NCBI GenBank assembly: GCA_024763275.1
Contig: JANTFT010000019.1
Span: 1-40,789, forward strand
Direction: 5' to 3'
DNA length: 40,789 bases
Source of the DNA: Anaerolineales bacterium
GTDB taxonomy: Bacteria; Chloroflexota; Anaerolineae; Anaerolineales; UBA11858
Both the position numbers and the translations under genes were made by a program. Under the pieces are notes generated by a model. That model was given only the letters and a program-made list of their open reading frames with translations. It was not told the DNA's origin and made no database searches. Shown piece after piece: positions 1 through 8,060 of this stretch (position 1 is the first letter of the stretch; each line of letters starts with the position of its first letter).

Positions 1-302
1 ACCGGGCTGGAGGGCTGATCCTTCCCCCGTTTTTCTCTGGTGAAAAGCCCCAGGCTGGAAAAGTCGATTTCCATCCCGGAGAGGAACATCAGAAAGACGA
101 ATCCCAGCTCAGCCAGCAGGTCAAGCACTATTTCATGGTGCTGCACCCAGCCAAAGCCGCTGCGGCCGACAATGACCCCGGCGATGATTTCGCCTACCAC
201 GATGGGCAGGCGCAGCTTTTTAAAGCGCGACAGGGCAATAGGCACCAGGAAAGCCAGAAAGATCACGATCAATAAAGGTAGAAAAGAAAGGGTTTCTTCC
301 AT
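1..302 (-). CDS. CPA2-type cation/proton antiporter, N-terminal part (cut by window edge)
   Basis: This gene is missing from the ORF track because its stop lies outside the window. Reading the minus strand from the ATG at 302 gives 100 open codons, starting MEETLSFLPLLIVIFLAF. The hydrophobic N-terminal helix is followed by the KLRLPIVVGEIIAGVIVG segment and then LAELGFVFLMFLSGMEIDF. Both are hallmarks of the monovalent cation:proton antiporter-2 family (KefB/RosB-like exchangers), which are integral inner-membrane proteins exchanging Na+ or K+ for protons. The ion cannot be told from this fragment, and any C-terminal TrkA-N domain would lie off the window. It runs in the same direction as lipA, which ends about 140 bases upstream. 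The plus-strand ORF at 40-318 is its shadow. Confidence 0.85.
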   Translation of the reverse strand, partial: MEETLSFLPLLIVIFLAFLVPIALSRFKKLRLPIVVGEIIAGVIVGRSGFGWVQHHEIVLDLLAELGFVFLMFLSGMEIDFSSLGLFTREKRGKDQPSSP

Positions 303-403
303 AGTAATTCAGGATTGAAGATTGAAAATAAAAATCGTTTGAATGAAAATTCCTGCCTGCATCCAGTGATCTATCTCACCTGATCGCCAGGTCTCCGGGT
401 CAC

Positions 404-422
404 AAGACCGATCCTCGGTCTT
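404..422. other. Short perfect hairpin in the lipA-antiporter gap
   Basis: AAGACCGA-TCC-TCGGTCTT is an 8-bp perfect stem with a 3-base loop in the gap between lipA and the antiporter. It has no T-run on either strand, so it is not a standard terminator. Its CGATCCTCGGTCTT core also occurs in the CCGTCCT-type repeat tract near 26850, so it may be a remnant of that repeat family. Confidence 0.4.
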
Positions 423-440
423 CGCTCCCGCCGCGGGCGC

Positions 441-1349
441 TTAAGCCCGCAGGGCTCTTACCTGCTCAGCGGCATGGTAGGAGGAGCGCACCAGGGGGCC
501 GCTTTCCACCCATCTAAAGCCCAGTTCCAGGCCATATTCCTCCAGCTGCTGGAACTCCTCCGGCGTATAGAAGCGCTCCACTGGCAGATGGTTCCTGCTG
601 GGTTGGAGGTACTGGCCGATGGTGAGGATGTCCACCTCCCAGCTGCGGATCTCTGCCATGGTTTCCTTGATCTCTGCCAGGGTGTCTCCCAACCCGACCA
701 TCAACCCGGATTTGGTAAGAGCCCCCGGCTGGAGTTTCTTGGCGTTGATCAAGGTGGCCCGGGAAGCAGCTAAGGAGCTCTGGGGCTGAATGGTTTTAAA
801 GAGGCGGGGTACGGTCTCAAGATTATGGTTGAGTATATCGGGGCGGGCGTCCATGACGATCTTGAGGGCTTCCAGGCTGCCCTTGAAATCAGGGATCAGC
901 ACTTCCACGCTGCAGCCGGGCTGCAGCTCGCGAATGCGGCGGATCACCATGGCAAAGATCGGCGCGCCGCCGTCCCGGCGCTCATCCCGGTTGACGCTGG
1001 TCACTACGGCATGCTCCAATCCCAGGGTCTGGACAGAGCGAGCGGTGCGCTCAGGTTCACCCCAGTCCAGCGGCCCCGGCTGGCCGTGTTTGACATCGCA
1101 GAATTTACAGGATCTGGTGCAGACGTCTCCCAGCAGCAGGAAGGTGGCTGTGCCTTCGCCCCAGCACTCGCCCCGGTTAGGGCAGAGAGCCTCCTGGCAG
1201 ACAGTATGCAGCGACAGTCCTTCCATCAGGGCACCTACTTCCTGGAAGGAGCGGCTGTGGTTGGCTTTGACCCTCAGCCAGGGTGGGAGGCGTTTGTGTT
1301 CGGTTTGCGGGGAGGCTTTCAACCTCTCCCGGGTGGGTTTGATTGCCAT
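441..1349 (-). CDS. lipA: Lipoyl synthase
   Basis: A 302-residue radical-SAM enzyme that inserts two sulfur atoms into protein-bound octanoyl chains to make the lipoyl cofactor of 2-oxoacid dehydrogenases and the glycine cleavage system. Both iron-sulfur binding motifs are visible. The auxiliary-cluster motif lies in [13 protein letters not shown] near residue 55 (C-x4-C-x5-C). The radical-SAM motif lies in CTRSCKFC (CxxxCxxC) near residue 80. The conserved C-terminal VRSSYHAAE carries the RSSY signature of the family. The length matches typical LipA proteins (about 290-320 residues). It lies four bases downstream of mscL on the same strand, so the two are probably cotranscribed. The SD before the ATG is weak, but no better start was found. 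Confidence 0.96.
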   Translation of the reverse strand: MAIKPTRERLKASPQTEHKRLPPWLRVKANHSRSFQEVGALMEGLSLHTVCQEALCPNRGECWGEGTATFLLLGDVCTRSCKFCDVKHGQPGPLDWGEPERTARSVQTLGLEHAVVTSVNRDERRDGGAPIFAMVIRRIRELQPGCSVEVLIPDFKGSLEALKIVMDARPDILNHNLETVPRLFKTIQPQSSLAASRATLINAKKLQPGALTKSGLMVGLGDTLAEIKETMAEIRSWEVDILTIGQYLQPSRNHLPVERFYTPEEFQQLEEYGLELGFRWVESGPLVRSSYHAAEQVRALRA

Positions 1350-1353
1350 ATGG

Positions 1354-1815
1354 TTAGCCCGGGCTCAGCTGGGAAGTGCAGTGAGGGCAGCGGGTGGCCC
1401 CCTGGGGGATACTCGAAAGACAGAAGGGGCACTCCTTGGTAGCTGGTTCAGGGGCCTGCTCTTCCCCGGGTTTTCCCTGCTGCAGGCGGTTGACAGCCCG
1501 GATCAGGAGGAACATAGCCAGAGCAATGATCAGGAATGAGATGATGGCGTTGATGAACAGGCCGTAATTGACCGTCACCGCCCCGGCCGCCTGGGCGTCT
1601 GCGAGTGAGAGATAAGGGCCGGCGGGAGAGCCGCTGGCGATGGTGATGTAAAAATTCTCAAAATCCACCCCTCCCAGCAGCCATCCGAGGGGGGGCATGA
1701 GGATGTCCTTGACCAGCGAATTGACGATAGAGCCGAAAGCGGCGCCGATGATGATGCCGACTGCCATGTCCATCACGTTGCCCCGCAGGGCAAAATCCTT
1801 GAACTCCTTTAACAT
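1354..1815 (-). CDS. mscL: Large-conductance mechanosensitive channel with C-terminal zinc ribbon
   Basis: A 153-residue inner-membrane channel that opens on membrane tension to release solutes during hypo-osmotic shock. The N-terminus [28 protein letters not shown] is the amphipathic helix and pore-lining TM1 of Msc[18 protein letters not shown] and a second TM near residues 86-106 follow. The usual cytoplasmic helix is replaced or extended by a ribbon with two CxxC pairs (C129, C132, C143, C146), a probable zinc-binding module. The SD reads AGGAGGA just upstream of the ATG. Four bases separate its stop from lipA. What the zinc ribbon does is unknown. Confidence 0.95.
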   Translation of the reverse strand: MLKEFKDFALRGNVMDMAVGIIIGAAFGSIVNSLVKDILMPPLGWLLGGVDFENFYITIASGSPAGPYLSLADAQAAGAVTVNYGLFINAIISFLIIALAMFLLIRAVNRLQQGKPGEEQAPEPATKECPFCLSSIPQGATRCPHCTSQLSPG

Positions 1816-1854
1816 GCTGTCCTCCTGTGATCCCTACCTGTAAGTCCAGCCCCT

Positions 1855-1863
1855 ATTATAACA
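1855..1863 (-). promoter_or_regulatory. Extended -10 promoter element for mscL-lipA
   Basis: The minus strand reads TGTTATAAT, an extended -10 element (TGn plus the consensus hexamer), about 40 bases before the mscL start codon. No convincing -35 is seen at 17 bases, as is common for extended -10 promoters. Confidence 0.5.
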
Positions 1864-1989
1864 AACCGGGGAGTTCAGAGAGTAAATGTTCTCTAAGAAG
1901 ACTTCCCGGTGGGGTGGGAGGACCAGGGTGGTGAGACTTGACAGCCCTGTAAGGTATTTTAATTCGCCCCCGGAGGGGCTGAAGTTGTT

Positions 1990-1998
1990 TGTTATAAT
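1990..1998 (+). promoter_or_regulatory. Extended -10 promoter element for the 2047 lipoprotein gene
   Basis: TGTTATAAT lies 48 bases upstream of the ATG at 2047, preceded by a GCCCCCGGAGGGGC palindrome at about 1966-1979. It has the same nine bases as the mscL promoter on the opposite strand. A TTGACA at 1938 is an alternative -35, but its matching -10 is poor. Confidence 0.45.
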
Positions 1999-2046
1999 CA
2001 ACTAAAGCCACCTGCAACCGTCTATCAAACAATTCAAAGGGGCCAT

Positions 2047-2631
2047 ATGAAGAGAGTTCCAGCGCTGCTGTTGCTTATCGGGTTGGTTTCCGGTGTCCTG
2101 ACCGCCTGCCTGCCGCTCACTCCAGTCGCCAATGGTCAGGTCTCGGAAGCCTATATCCAGACCGCTGTTGCCAGCACCCTGGCTGCGGAGAGGGCCAGGG
2201 AAGCCGGGGGAGCGCTGTCCTTCACCTCCACACCGGAAGGGACCCCCGCTGAGGAAGGCACTCCCGGCGCTGAGGAGGGGGAGGAAACCCCCGAAGCCAG
2301 CGACCCTGAACCGACCCTTGAAAACCCCTGGATGCTGCAGAGCTGGTGTGAGGACCACATGGATGGCTGTGTGAAATACGATCTCTCCAACCGCACGGAT
2401 TCCTGGCTGCAGATCGAGCTCAAGGAATCAGAAACTGGCGTGACGGGTTTTTTCACTGTGCGCAGCAAGACCACCGGCCAGATCACACTGATCCCGGGGT
2501 ACTACCAGGTCAAGTACACCTGGTGGTGCGACGGGGAGGTGGAAACTCTGATAGTGAACAAAGCCATCGGGTCCTGGATCGATGTCTTCAAATGCCCCCA
2601 GGGATTTTATCAGCGCCTGAACAAGCAATAA
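2047..2631 (+). CDS. Lipoprotein of unknown function
   Basis: A 194-residue predicted lipoprotein. The signal peptide MKRVPALLLLIGLVSGVLTAC ends in a lipobox with the lipidated Cys at residue 21. It is followed by EAYIQTAVASTLAAE, a motif shared with two other lipoproteins in this window. A low-complexity Thr/Pro/Glu/Gly linker runs over about residues 55-100. The compact C-terminal domain has two Trp-Cys pairs (MLQSWCEDHMDGC and KYTWWCDGEVE) and reads as beta-rich with possible disulfides. I do not recognise a named family. GGGG upstream of the ATG serves as SD. The next gene, also a lipoprotein, starts about 90 bases downstream. Confidence 0.85.
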   Translation: MKRVPALLLLIGLVSGVLTACLPLTPVANGQVSEAYIQTAVASTLAAERAREAGGALSFTSTPEGTPAEEGTPGAEEGEETPEASDPEPTLENPWMLQSWCEDHMDGCVKYDLSNRTDSWLQIELKESETGVTGFFTVRSKTTGQITLIPGYYQVKYTWWCDGEVETLIVNKAIGSWIDVFKCPQGFYQRLNKQ

Positions 2632-2722
2632 TCCTGGCAGCTGGGTATCCCCATGGGTTGTAGCGGGGATATTTCAGCGACCATCACCCTGTTTTTCAGC
2701 ACCCAATCAAGGAGAGGATCAA

Positions 2723-3256
2723 ATGAAGAAGCTGGCCCTGCTTGTTATCCCTCTTATTTTGCTGGCAGCCTGCAGCTCACCGGCAGCGCCTGAGGCTGCG
2801 GCCCCGGGCAGCACAGGATTGGAGGCCCAGCTGGCGGAAAAAGACGCCACAATCGCTGAGTTGGAGGACCAGGTCGCCGGGCTGACCGAGCAGCTGGATC
2901 TGCTGCAGAGTGATTACAATGCCCTGCTGGCTGGCGATGCGGCTGGTTCCTCAGCGAACGCGTCTCCCTTTATGTGTGAATCCACCCTGGAGAACATGAA
3001 GTACACCAGTCCATCCAGTGCTGTTGATATCCTGGAAGGCTGGTTTGCCCTGCAGCCGGATGTGGCGGAGGTGCAGGGGAAGTACTCCACCCAGTTCTGG
3101 ACTGACGTCAATTCCCGCATCCACACCATCCGCTACATCTCGGCTGAGACGGGCCTGTCGGAGACGGCCACCTTTTTGATCTTCTTCGAGGAAGGCGGCT
3201 GGAAAGAAGGCCTGCTGGACATGACCAACCAGTGCTGGCTGGATTATCCGGACTAA
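2723..3256 (+). CDS. Lipoprotein with coiled-coil stalk
   Basis: A 177-residue predicted lipoprotein. The signal is MKKLALLVIPLILLAAC with the lipidated Cys at residue 17. Residues about 33-68 (LEAQLAEKDATIAELEDQVAGLTEQLDLLQSDYNALL) show clear heptad spacing and should form a coiled-coil stalk or oligomerisation segment. The remainder (FMCESTLENMKYTSPSSAVDILEGWFALQPDVAEV and onward) is a small globular domain with two cysteines and a WxxG core. No named family is recognised. A strong SD, AAGGAGAGG, precedes the ATG. It ends just before the tRNA promoter. Confidence 0.85.
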   Translation: MKKLALLVIPLILLAACSSPAAPEAAAPGSTGLEAQLAEKDATIAELEDQVAGLTEQLDLLQSDYNALLAGDAAGSSANASPFMCESTLENMKYTSPSSAVDILEGWFALQPDVAEVQGKYSTQFWTDVNSRIHTIRYISAETGLSETATFLIFFEEGGWKEGLLDMTNQCWLDYPD

Positions 3257-3269
3257 CTGCTGGGGCTGA

Positions 3270-3298
3270 TTGACTGCTAAACTCCTCTTTGATATAAT
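3270..3298 (+). promoter_or_regulatory. Sigma-70-type promoter of the tRNA pair
   Basis: TTGACT (3270-3275) and TATAAT (3293-3298) are separated by exactly 17 bases. The predicted start of transcription is near 3305, about 20 bases ahead of tRNA-Gly. The match is close to consensus, as expected for a stable-RNA promoter. Confidence 0.8.
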
Positions 3299-3326
3299 CT
3301 TCTGGCCTGGGGGAGAGGAGTTTAAT

Positions 3327-3398
3327 GCGGGTGTGGCCAAGAGGTAAGGCATCAGCCTTCCAAGCTGACATTCACGGGTTCGAATCCCGTCACCCGCT
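3327..3398 (+). tRNA. tRNA-Gly (TCC)
   Basis: 72 bases folding as a cloverleaf. The acceptor stem GCGGGTG pairs with CACCCGC, followed by discriminator T. The anticodon arm TCAGC-CTTCCAA-GCTGA gives anticodon TCC. The T arm is ACGGGTTCGAATCCCGT. The 3' CCA is not encoded. Confidence 0.95.
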
Positions 3399-3436
3399 CT
3401 GGAGCATCCGGCAGGAGCGGACTCTGCCGGTTCTGC

Positions 3437-3509
3437 GGGCCCGTAGCTCAGCGGTCAGAGCGAGCGGCTCATAACCGCCAGGTCGCAGGTTCGAATCCTG
3501 CCGGGCCCA
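3437..3509 (+). tRNA. CAT-anticodon tRNA (elongator Met or Ile2)
   Basis: 73 bases. The acceptor stem GGGCCCG pairs with CGGGCCC, discriminator A. The D arm is GCTC...GAGC, the anticodon loop CTCATAA gives CAT, and the T arm is GCAGGTTCGAATCCTGC. The three G-C pairs typical of initiator tRNA are absent from the anticodon stem, so this is elongator Met or a lysidine-modified Ile2. The two cannot be separated by eye. The outermost anticodon-stem pair is an A-C mismatch. It is probably cotranscribed with tRNA-Gly 38 bases upstream. Confidence 0.88.
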
Positions 3510-3532
3510 TCGTCGTGATAGGAAGGATGCTT

Positions 3533-3690
3533 GTGGTAAAGACAGGTATCCTTTGTTGTTTAACTCTTGAGGTTAATTGCACGAGTAAGTCAGTCAGCAG
3601 TAAGCAGTGAACAGTGCTGGAGCCGATCTTGCCCGGGCTGAGGGCGGAGCACTGCTAACTGATAACTATTCCTTTCCCACCAGGCTGCAG
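3533..3690 (+). repeat. Dispersed ~155-bp repeat, copy 1
   Basis: This copy is nearly identical to 10315-10468. Its core is a run of heptamers, CAGTCAG CAGTAAG CAGTGAA CAGTGCT, followed after about 30 bases by the inverted form AGCACTG CTAACTG ATAACT, so it can fold into a long imperfect hairpin. It sits immediately downstream of the tRNA pair. No ORF or transposase is present. Confidence 0.85.
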
Positions 3691-3704
3691 GCTATTTTGT
3701 TATC

Positions 3705-5144
3705 TCAAGGCTCCGGCACATCCAGCGGCTGACTGGTATAAATTCCAAAACTTAAATCTGCAGCCCCACTACTTTCTACTCCGCCACTTTTCCAACTATA
3801 ACCGATAAATGACAGAGTAACTGGTTGATTTTCTGCATCCATCGCACCGGGCCTGTAAAAATCAATTGTCATTCTTGGCATTGATATGGTGCCTGATTCC
3901 TGACGGGTGAAATAGAATTGCTCTATATTACTAAATTCATCGGGTCGCTGACATAGCACTGTTGATTCAATTGAAAATGTGCCGCTGCCTTCCCCCACGA
4001 ACCTGAACATTATACCGGACCCATCAGGAGGTGGTACAGCAGGCAGGTCGCTGAATGTGATCCGGGCATTGCCGGTGGCGTTTTCAAAATCATCTATAGT
4101 GGTACCGCTGTAATCCACCCAGCCGGAAGCGGTCAGCGCATCCCAGTCAATTTCCAGATGCACAGCGCCGGAATTAGTATTAAGACCCATTCCAAAGCAA
4201 TAACCTCTATCAGGTTGGGAAGGATGGGCCCACAGGATAATTCCAAAAAATTTATAGGCATCATCATTGGTGAAATCATAGACCGCAGTACCCGACCCTG
4301 AATCGCCCCCGCTGCTGGAGCCGGAATCTGCCTGAGGAGTCTTTTCGCGGGCTTCTCGAGTCGCATCCATTTCTTCCTGATCCATAAGAGCTGCATCCAG
4401 ACCAAACTCGGCTTCGTTGGTTTCCCAAACATGCGGATCATCGGTCGCTTGCCCATCAGCATAAGCAGCTTCCTGCCTCTGGTTGATCCGCTCAGCCAGC
4501 TTCTCCACTTCTTTCTCAAAAAGGGTGTGAACCCGTCTTTTCAAAAGCTGCCGTGTTACCTGCTTTACCAGATTGGCGTTCAGCGGCGCCCCACTCAGGA
4601 CTGCCTCTTTCAGTACCTTTGGAGCTACTTTCTCGATAGCAAACTCGGCCACCTTGCCAGCTCCCTCCATCGTCTTGCCCAACAACCAGCCAGTTGCCCT
4701 CCCCAGCTTTTTGAAACCATGGCGGATAAAACCGAATAATCCTCCCCTCCCGCGGCTGCGTTTGGCAGTCAATGCCTGGGCTTTTTTCTGTAAAGCCTGT
4801 ACCTTGGCTTCCAATTGATTGATCAGTTTTGCTTCCAGGTCCGGATCGTAGTTGCTGCCGGCTTTCAATTTGGCGATCTGATCGGCATACAGCTGGATCA
4901 GTATATCCAGCTCATTGCCTAAACCTGCCTGCTGTGATAGAGACATCAAATGACCCTTCGGCAGCAGAGCAGATTCCACTTCCCCGCCCAGACGCATCTG
5001 AGCTGAGAACATCAGTAATACCGAGTCGTCATACGGATGGGCGATATTGAATGTCAAAACCGGGTTTGTAGATGGTGCCAGGGCGAGCATCAGGCTGGCT
5101 GCTAATACCGTCAAAAGGATCTTCAACAATGATTTACTGGACAT
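3705..5144 (-). CDS. Exported protein of unknown function with basic amphipathic segment
   Basis: A 479-residue protein. The ATG at 5144 is preferred over the track start because GAGGAG lies six bases upstream and MSSKSLLKILLTVLAASLMLALA then forms a signal peptide. Residues about 80-125 are predicted coiled coil (KLINQLEAKVQALQKKAQALTAK). A strongly basic, glycine-rich amphipathic stretch (GGLFGFIRHGFKKLGRATGW) and further basic helices follow. The middle is acidic and Ser/Gly-rich. The last 170 residues look like a beta-rich domain. The gene overlaps its upstream neighbour by 11 bases, so the two are probably translated together. I do not recognise a family. The amphipathic block could be membrane-active, but that is inference. 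Confidence 0.75.
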   Translation of the reverse strand: MSSKSLLKILLTVLAASLMLALAPSTNPVLTFNIAHPYDDSVLLMFSAQMRLGGEVESALLPKGHLMSLSQQAGLGNELDILIQLYADQIAKLKAGSNYDPDLEAKLINQLEAKVQALQKKAQALTAKRSRGRGGLFGFIRHGFKKLGRATGWLLGKTMEGAGKVAEFAIEKVAPKVLKEAVLSGAPLNANLVKQVTRQLLKRRVHTLFEKEVEKLAERINQRQEAAYADGQATDDPHVWETNEAEFGLDAALMDQEEMDATREAREKTPQADSGSSSGGDSGSGTAVYDFTNDDAYKFFGIILWAHPSQPDRGYCFGMGLNTNSGAVHLEIDWDALTASGWVDYSGTTIDDFENATGNARITFSDLPAVPPPDGSGIMFRFVGEGSGTFSIESTVLCQRPDEFSNIEQFYFTRQESGTISMPRMTIDFYRPGAMDAENQPVTLSFIGYSWKSGGVESSGAADLSFGIYTSQPLDVPEP

Positions 5145-5721
5145 GATCTTGCTCCTCAAAACCAATCGCCTCGACGTACACCAGATCCCCCGCCTGCAAG
5201 CCAAAGGTCAGACCGCTGGCATAGTACAGGTCAGCATCTGGCACCAATTCCTTCTCGACCGGCAGGATGAACCACTCCTCCAGCCCGGCCAGGGAAGCCA
5301 GCTGCTTGCGGTCCATGAATGCGAAAAACTGGTCCGGACTGTAGTGGGTCGGGAGGATCTCCGTCTTGGGGATCTCCGCCCGGCTGAGTTCCACTCCGTT
5401 CTCAAAGACCACCTGACTGCCCTGCGCCGGATAAGCCCACTCCTCATAGCGGATAGTTTCCACACTGCCTTGCAGCCCCTCCCTCTGGTAAAACAGAATA
5501 TAGAAACTCTGCGGCAGACCCCATTCATCCACCAGGTCCTGCTGTTGAACGGAATACGCATACCCATCTGGCACACTTGAGCCGAAATCAAAACCGGTCA
5601 CCATTCGGGGCAGATTCTCGAACTCATTGATCCCCAACAACAGCAAACCCGTGAGACAGATACCGGCCACAAAAAACACAAGAATCCTCTCCAAACTGTC
5701 AGTTCCCTTTTTACCTTTCAA
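5134..5721 (-). CDS. Single-pass membrane-anchored protein of unknown function
   Basis: A 195-residue protein with a TTG start supported by GTGAGGAG just upstream. One N-terminal transmembrane segment (ILVFFVAGICLTGLLLLGI) would leave the remainder outside the cytoplasm. The soluble part (DGYAYSVQQQDLVDEWGLPQSFYILFYQ onward) looks like a small alpha/beta domain and includes the repeated phrase RYEEWAYPAQGSQVVFENG. No named family is recognised. It overlaps the start of the 479-residue gene by 11 bases, and the pair probably forms one functional unit. Confidence 0.75.
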   Translation of the reverse strand: MKGKKGTDSLERILVFFVAGICLTGLLLLGINEFENLPRMVTGFDFGSSVPDGYAYSVQQQDLVDEWGLPQSFYILFYQREGLQGSVETIRYEEWAYPAQGSQVVFENGVELSRAEIPKTEILPTHYSPDQFFAFMDRKQLASLAGLEEWFILPVEKELVPDADLYYASGLTFGLQAGDLVYVEAIGFEEQDHVQ

Positions 5722-6406
5722 TTTCTCCTCACTTTCTTCTCACACCTCTCGTTATAGCCTACATGCCAGGGTGCAACTTTCAAGGTCCAAAAATATTCCC
5801 TGATAATTAAGACATCTGACATATCCAGAGACCAATTTGCAAAGAATTTATTAAAACCTGCAAAAGCTGTTCAAACCTGCCTTGCGATAGACGACTAAAC
5901 CACCATAATAGCTGCTTACAGACTTCTGCCTTTTCCCGAAAAGTACCCGGACATTTTTTGCCATTCAACCAGAAAGCGCAAAAGAAAATACTATGCTGGA
6001 CTTTATTCATTTGAACAACTAGATATAGGAGGATAAGCTAGGACTAATCTCCACCGAGAGAGGTGTCCATTGCTTACCCTGCCTGCTGAATATGATACTT
6101 TTCTTGCTAATATTCAGCAATATTTTTCCAGATGAATCTGGGAATTGGTAGTGACAATATTGATAGGGGGAAAACTTGTTCCAGGGAAGCGTACAGTGAC
6201 ATTAATCTTGAGGATCATGGGATTGAGCAATGAGAACTGGCTCGAGGAAATTCTGGCGCCTTGCGGCTCACGGTTTTTAAGCCAGAACGCTGTTTCCCCC
6301 GCCCGAAAAGTAACAATAAGTGGCTGTTCTGCGTTATTATAATGAAAATGAGTCCTTCCAGTCTCTTGTGTCCTGGATTTCAAGTGCCACCAATGGGGAG
6401 GTCACT
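5722..6406. other. Long AT-richer intergenic region, no convincing gene
   Basis: This gap lies between the divergent 195-residue gene and the 459-residue lipoprotein gene. Track ORFs at 5807-6010, 6114-6383 and 6145-6342 have no SD and no protein-like composition. A terminator-like hairpin sits at 6084-6127, and a TATAAT-like -10 at 6338-6343 could serve the lipoprotein gene, although no -35 is visible. Confidence 0.6.
6084..6127 (+). terminator. Terminator-like hairpin with no obvious gene upstream
   Basis: TGCTGAATA (6084-6092) pairs perfectly with TATTCAGCA (6111-6119) across an 18-base loop, followed by ATATTTTT. The T-run is only on the plus strand, yet no plus-strand gene precedes it. 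Confidence 0.5.
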
Positions 6407-7786
6407 ATGAACAATCATCTTAAACGTTTTTTCTTGCTGGCGATTATGGCGCTGCTGTTCGCCGGCCTGGCCTGCAATCTGTCCGGTCTGACTGAAACTG
6501 TTCAGGATAGCGATCTGCAGGCTTCTGTCGAGGCCGCCTTCGTTAATACGGCCGTTGCCCAGACGCTGGCCAGCGCAGAAGGTGCGAAGCCTGGGGAGGG
6601 GGAGGATTCCCAGCCAGCTTCATCCGGGGAGGCCGCGGCTACCCCGGAACCGGAGCCTACCGCGACGATCGAGCACCAGGCCCGCCCCGGGGAGCCCGGC
6701 CGGGCAAATACCTGGGTGATCGATCAATCGACCAAATCCCAGGCGGCCTCCCGGAGTTCCGGCGCTGACCTGTTCAACACCAATTACCTTGAGAGGCCTT
6801 TCACTTCCCAGGTGATGGATTATCAGGGCTATCTGGACCTTACCCGAGTCAACCTGGAGATCTCCCCTCCTTGGGTGTACGTCACCTATGTGCTGGAAGA
6901 ATCCCCCCCACAGGACTCCAACGCGTCTTATGCCCTGGAAGTTGACCTGGAAAGCGATGGCCGGGGAGATTGGCTGATTCGCGGAAAGGTCCCCACCGGG
7001 ACCGATTGGACTACTGAGGGCGCCCAAGCTTTCCGGGATACCAATGGGGATGTCGGGGGCTTCTCACCCATGAACGCCGAAGCTCCCAACCCCAGCTGGG
7101 ATGGCTATGAGACTCTGGTATTCGAGGATCACTTCGGCAGCGACCCTGATGCAGTCTGGGTCCGACGGGACCCCGGCAACCCGAAACAGGTCCAGTTGGC
7201 CTTCAAGTACAGCTTGATCGGCAGTCCCGGGGCCTTCGCTTTCGGTGGGTGGGCGGATGAAGGGCTGGCTGATCCGGCAGCCTTCGATTACAACGATCAC
7301 ATGACCTTTGATCAGGCTGGCTCCCCCTATTCCGAGAGCAGCAAATACCCGATCAAAGAGCTGGCCTCGGTGGATAACACCTGCCGCTGGACCTATGGTT
7401 ACGAGCCCACCACCAGCTTCCCGGGGGTCTGCCCCCTACCAGCTTCCCCCACACCAACACCGCTGCCGGGTTCGATCTCCGGTGGTGTCTATAATGATGT
7501 GAATGTAAACGGATCCCGCAACGGAGGTGAGCCAGGCATCCCTAATGTCACTGTCAGGCTCGGCCAGGGTGCCTGCGGATCCACTGGCTACGCAAACACG
7601 ACAACAGCCAGCAATGGCAGCTTCCAATTTACTGACCTGCCGGCGGGAACCTACTGTGTCTCCGTGAACATCCCTCTAAGCTGCGGCGGCTGGATACCTA
7701 CAACTGTTACCCAGCGGACAGTCACCCTCGGTGCGGGAGAGGATAAGGTGATCGTCTGGTTTGGATACGCCGTTTATGTTTGCTGA
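6407..7786 (+). CDS. Lipoprotein with C-terminal SdrD-B/Cna-B-like domain
   Basis: A 459-residue predicted lipoprotein. The ATG at 6407 is chosen because GGGGAGG precedes it and the signal MNNHLKRFFLLAIMALLFAGLAC then carries a lipobox (Cys23). The shared motif NTAVAQTLASAE follows at residues 47-58, then a Pro/Glu linker. The middle domain (VMDYQGYLDLTRVNLEISPPWVYVTYVLEE and on) contains Asp-rich stretches such as DTNGDVGG and probably folds as a beta sandwich. The C-terminus (GSISGGVYNDVNVNGSRNGGEPGIPNVTVRL ... GSFQFTDLPAGTYCVSV) is a typical SdrD B-like repeat, a surface-exposed Ig-like module often binding calcium. The function is probably structural or adhesive at the cell surface, and the exact role is unknown. 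A strong terminator follows. Confidence 0.85.
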   Translation: MNNHLKRFFLLAIMALLFAGLACNLSGLTETVQDSDLQASVEAAFVNTAVAQTLASAEGAKPGEGEDSQPASSGEAAATPEPEPTATIEHQARPGEPGRANTWVIDQSTKSQAASRSSGADLFNTNYLERPFTSQVMDYQGYLDLTRVNLEISPPWVYVTYVLEESPPQDSNASYALEVDLESDGRGDWLIRGKVPTGTDWTTEGAQAFRDTNGDVGGFSPMNAEAPNPSWDGYETLVFEDHFGSDPDAVWVRRDPGNPKQVQLAFKYSLIGSPGAFAFGGWADEGLADPAAFDYNDHMTFDQAGSPYSESSKYPIKELASVDNTCRWTYGYEPTTSFPGVCPLPASPTPTPLPGSISGGVYNDVNVNGSRNGGEPGIPNVTVRLGQGACGSTGYANTTTASNGSFQFTDLPAGTYCVSVNIPLSCGGWIPTTVTQRTVTLGAGEDKVIVWFGYAVYVC

Positions 7787-7798
7787 TGAATTAATGCT

Positions 7799-7837
7799 AA
7801 AAACAGGTCCTTTTATGATGAAAAGGGCCTGTTTTTT
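7799..7837 (+). terminator. Rho-independent terminator after the SdrD-B-like lipoprotein
   Basis: AAAAACAGGTCC-TTTT...AAAA-GGGCCTGTTTTTT forms a long stem ending in a T-run, 13 bases after the stop codon. Confidence 0.85.
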
Positions 7838-8060
7838 AGTAAATATGGCTGTGTATTCAAGTCCACTCCTGCAGGGCTCTCCAAAAAATTCCATAACACT
7901 TACCGGCTGCGATCGTGGTTCCTGCTGCCCAATTTCAGCCGGTTGGATTATCATAGAGTGGGGCACAGATCATGAGGGGAGGGTCTAAATGGGTGGAACC
8001 AGCGGGAGCGGCTCTGCTTATCCCCCCCACCGGAAGATTGAAGAAAATGGGAGTGTTTTC

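Noticed and set aside
40-318. 92-residue plus-strand ORF at the window start
   Set aside because: The minus strand carries an open frame with clear antiporter helices through the same bases, so the plus ORF is a shadow.
790-1539. 249- and 205-residue plus-strand ORFs over lipA and mscL
   Set aside because: Both lie opposite recognisable conserved genes and have no SD or family features.
3437-3509. Initiator tRNA-fMet
   Set aside because: The anticodon stem lacks the three consecutive G-C pairs and the acceptor stem is fully paired at its first position.
3533-3690. Possible CRISPR array in the CAGTNNN heptamers
   Set aside because: Units are seven bases with no spacers and no cas genes nearby; the two copies are dispersed repeats.
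5807-6383. Small minus-strand ORFs in the 685-bp gap
   Set aside because: No SD, no signal or domain, and composition does not look coding; kept only as an intergenic note.
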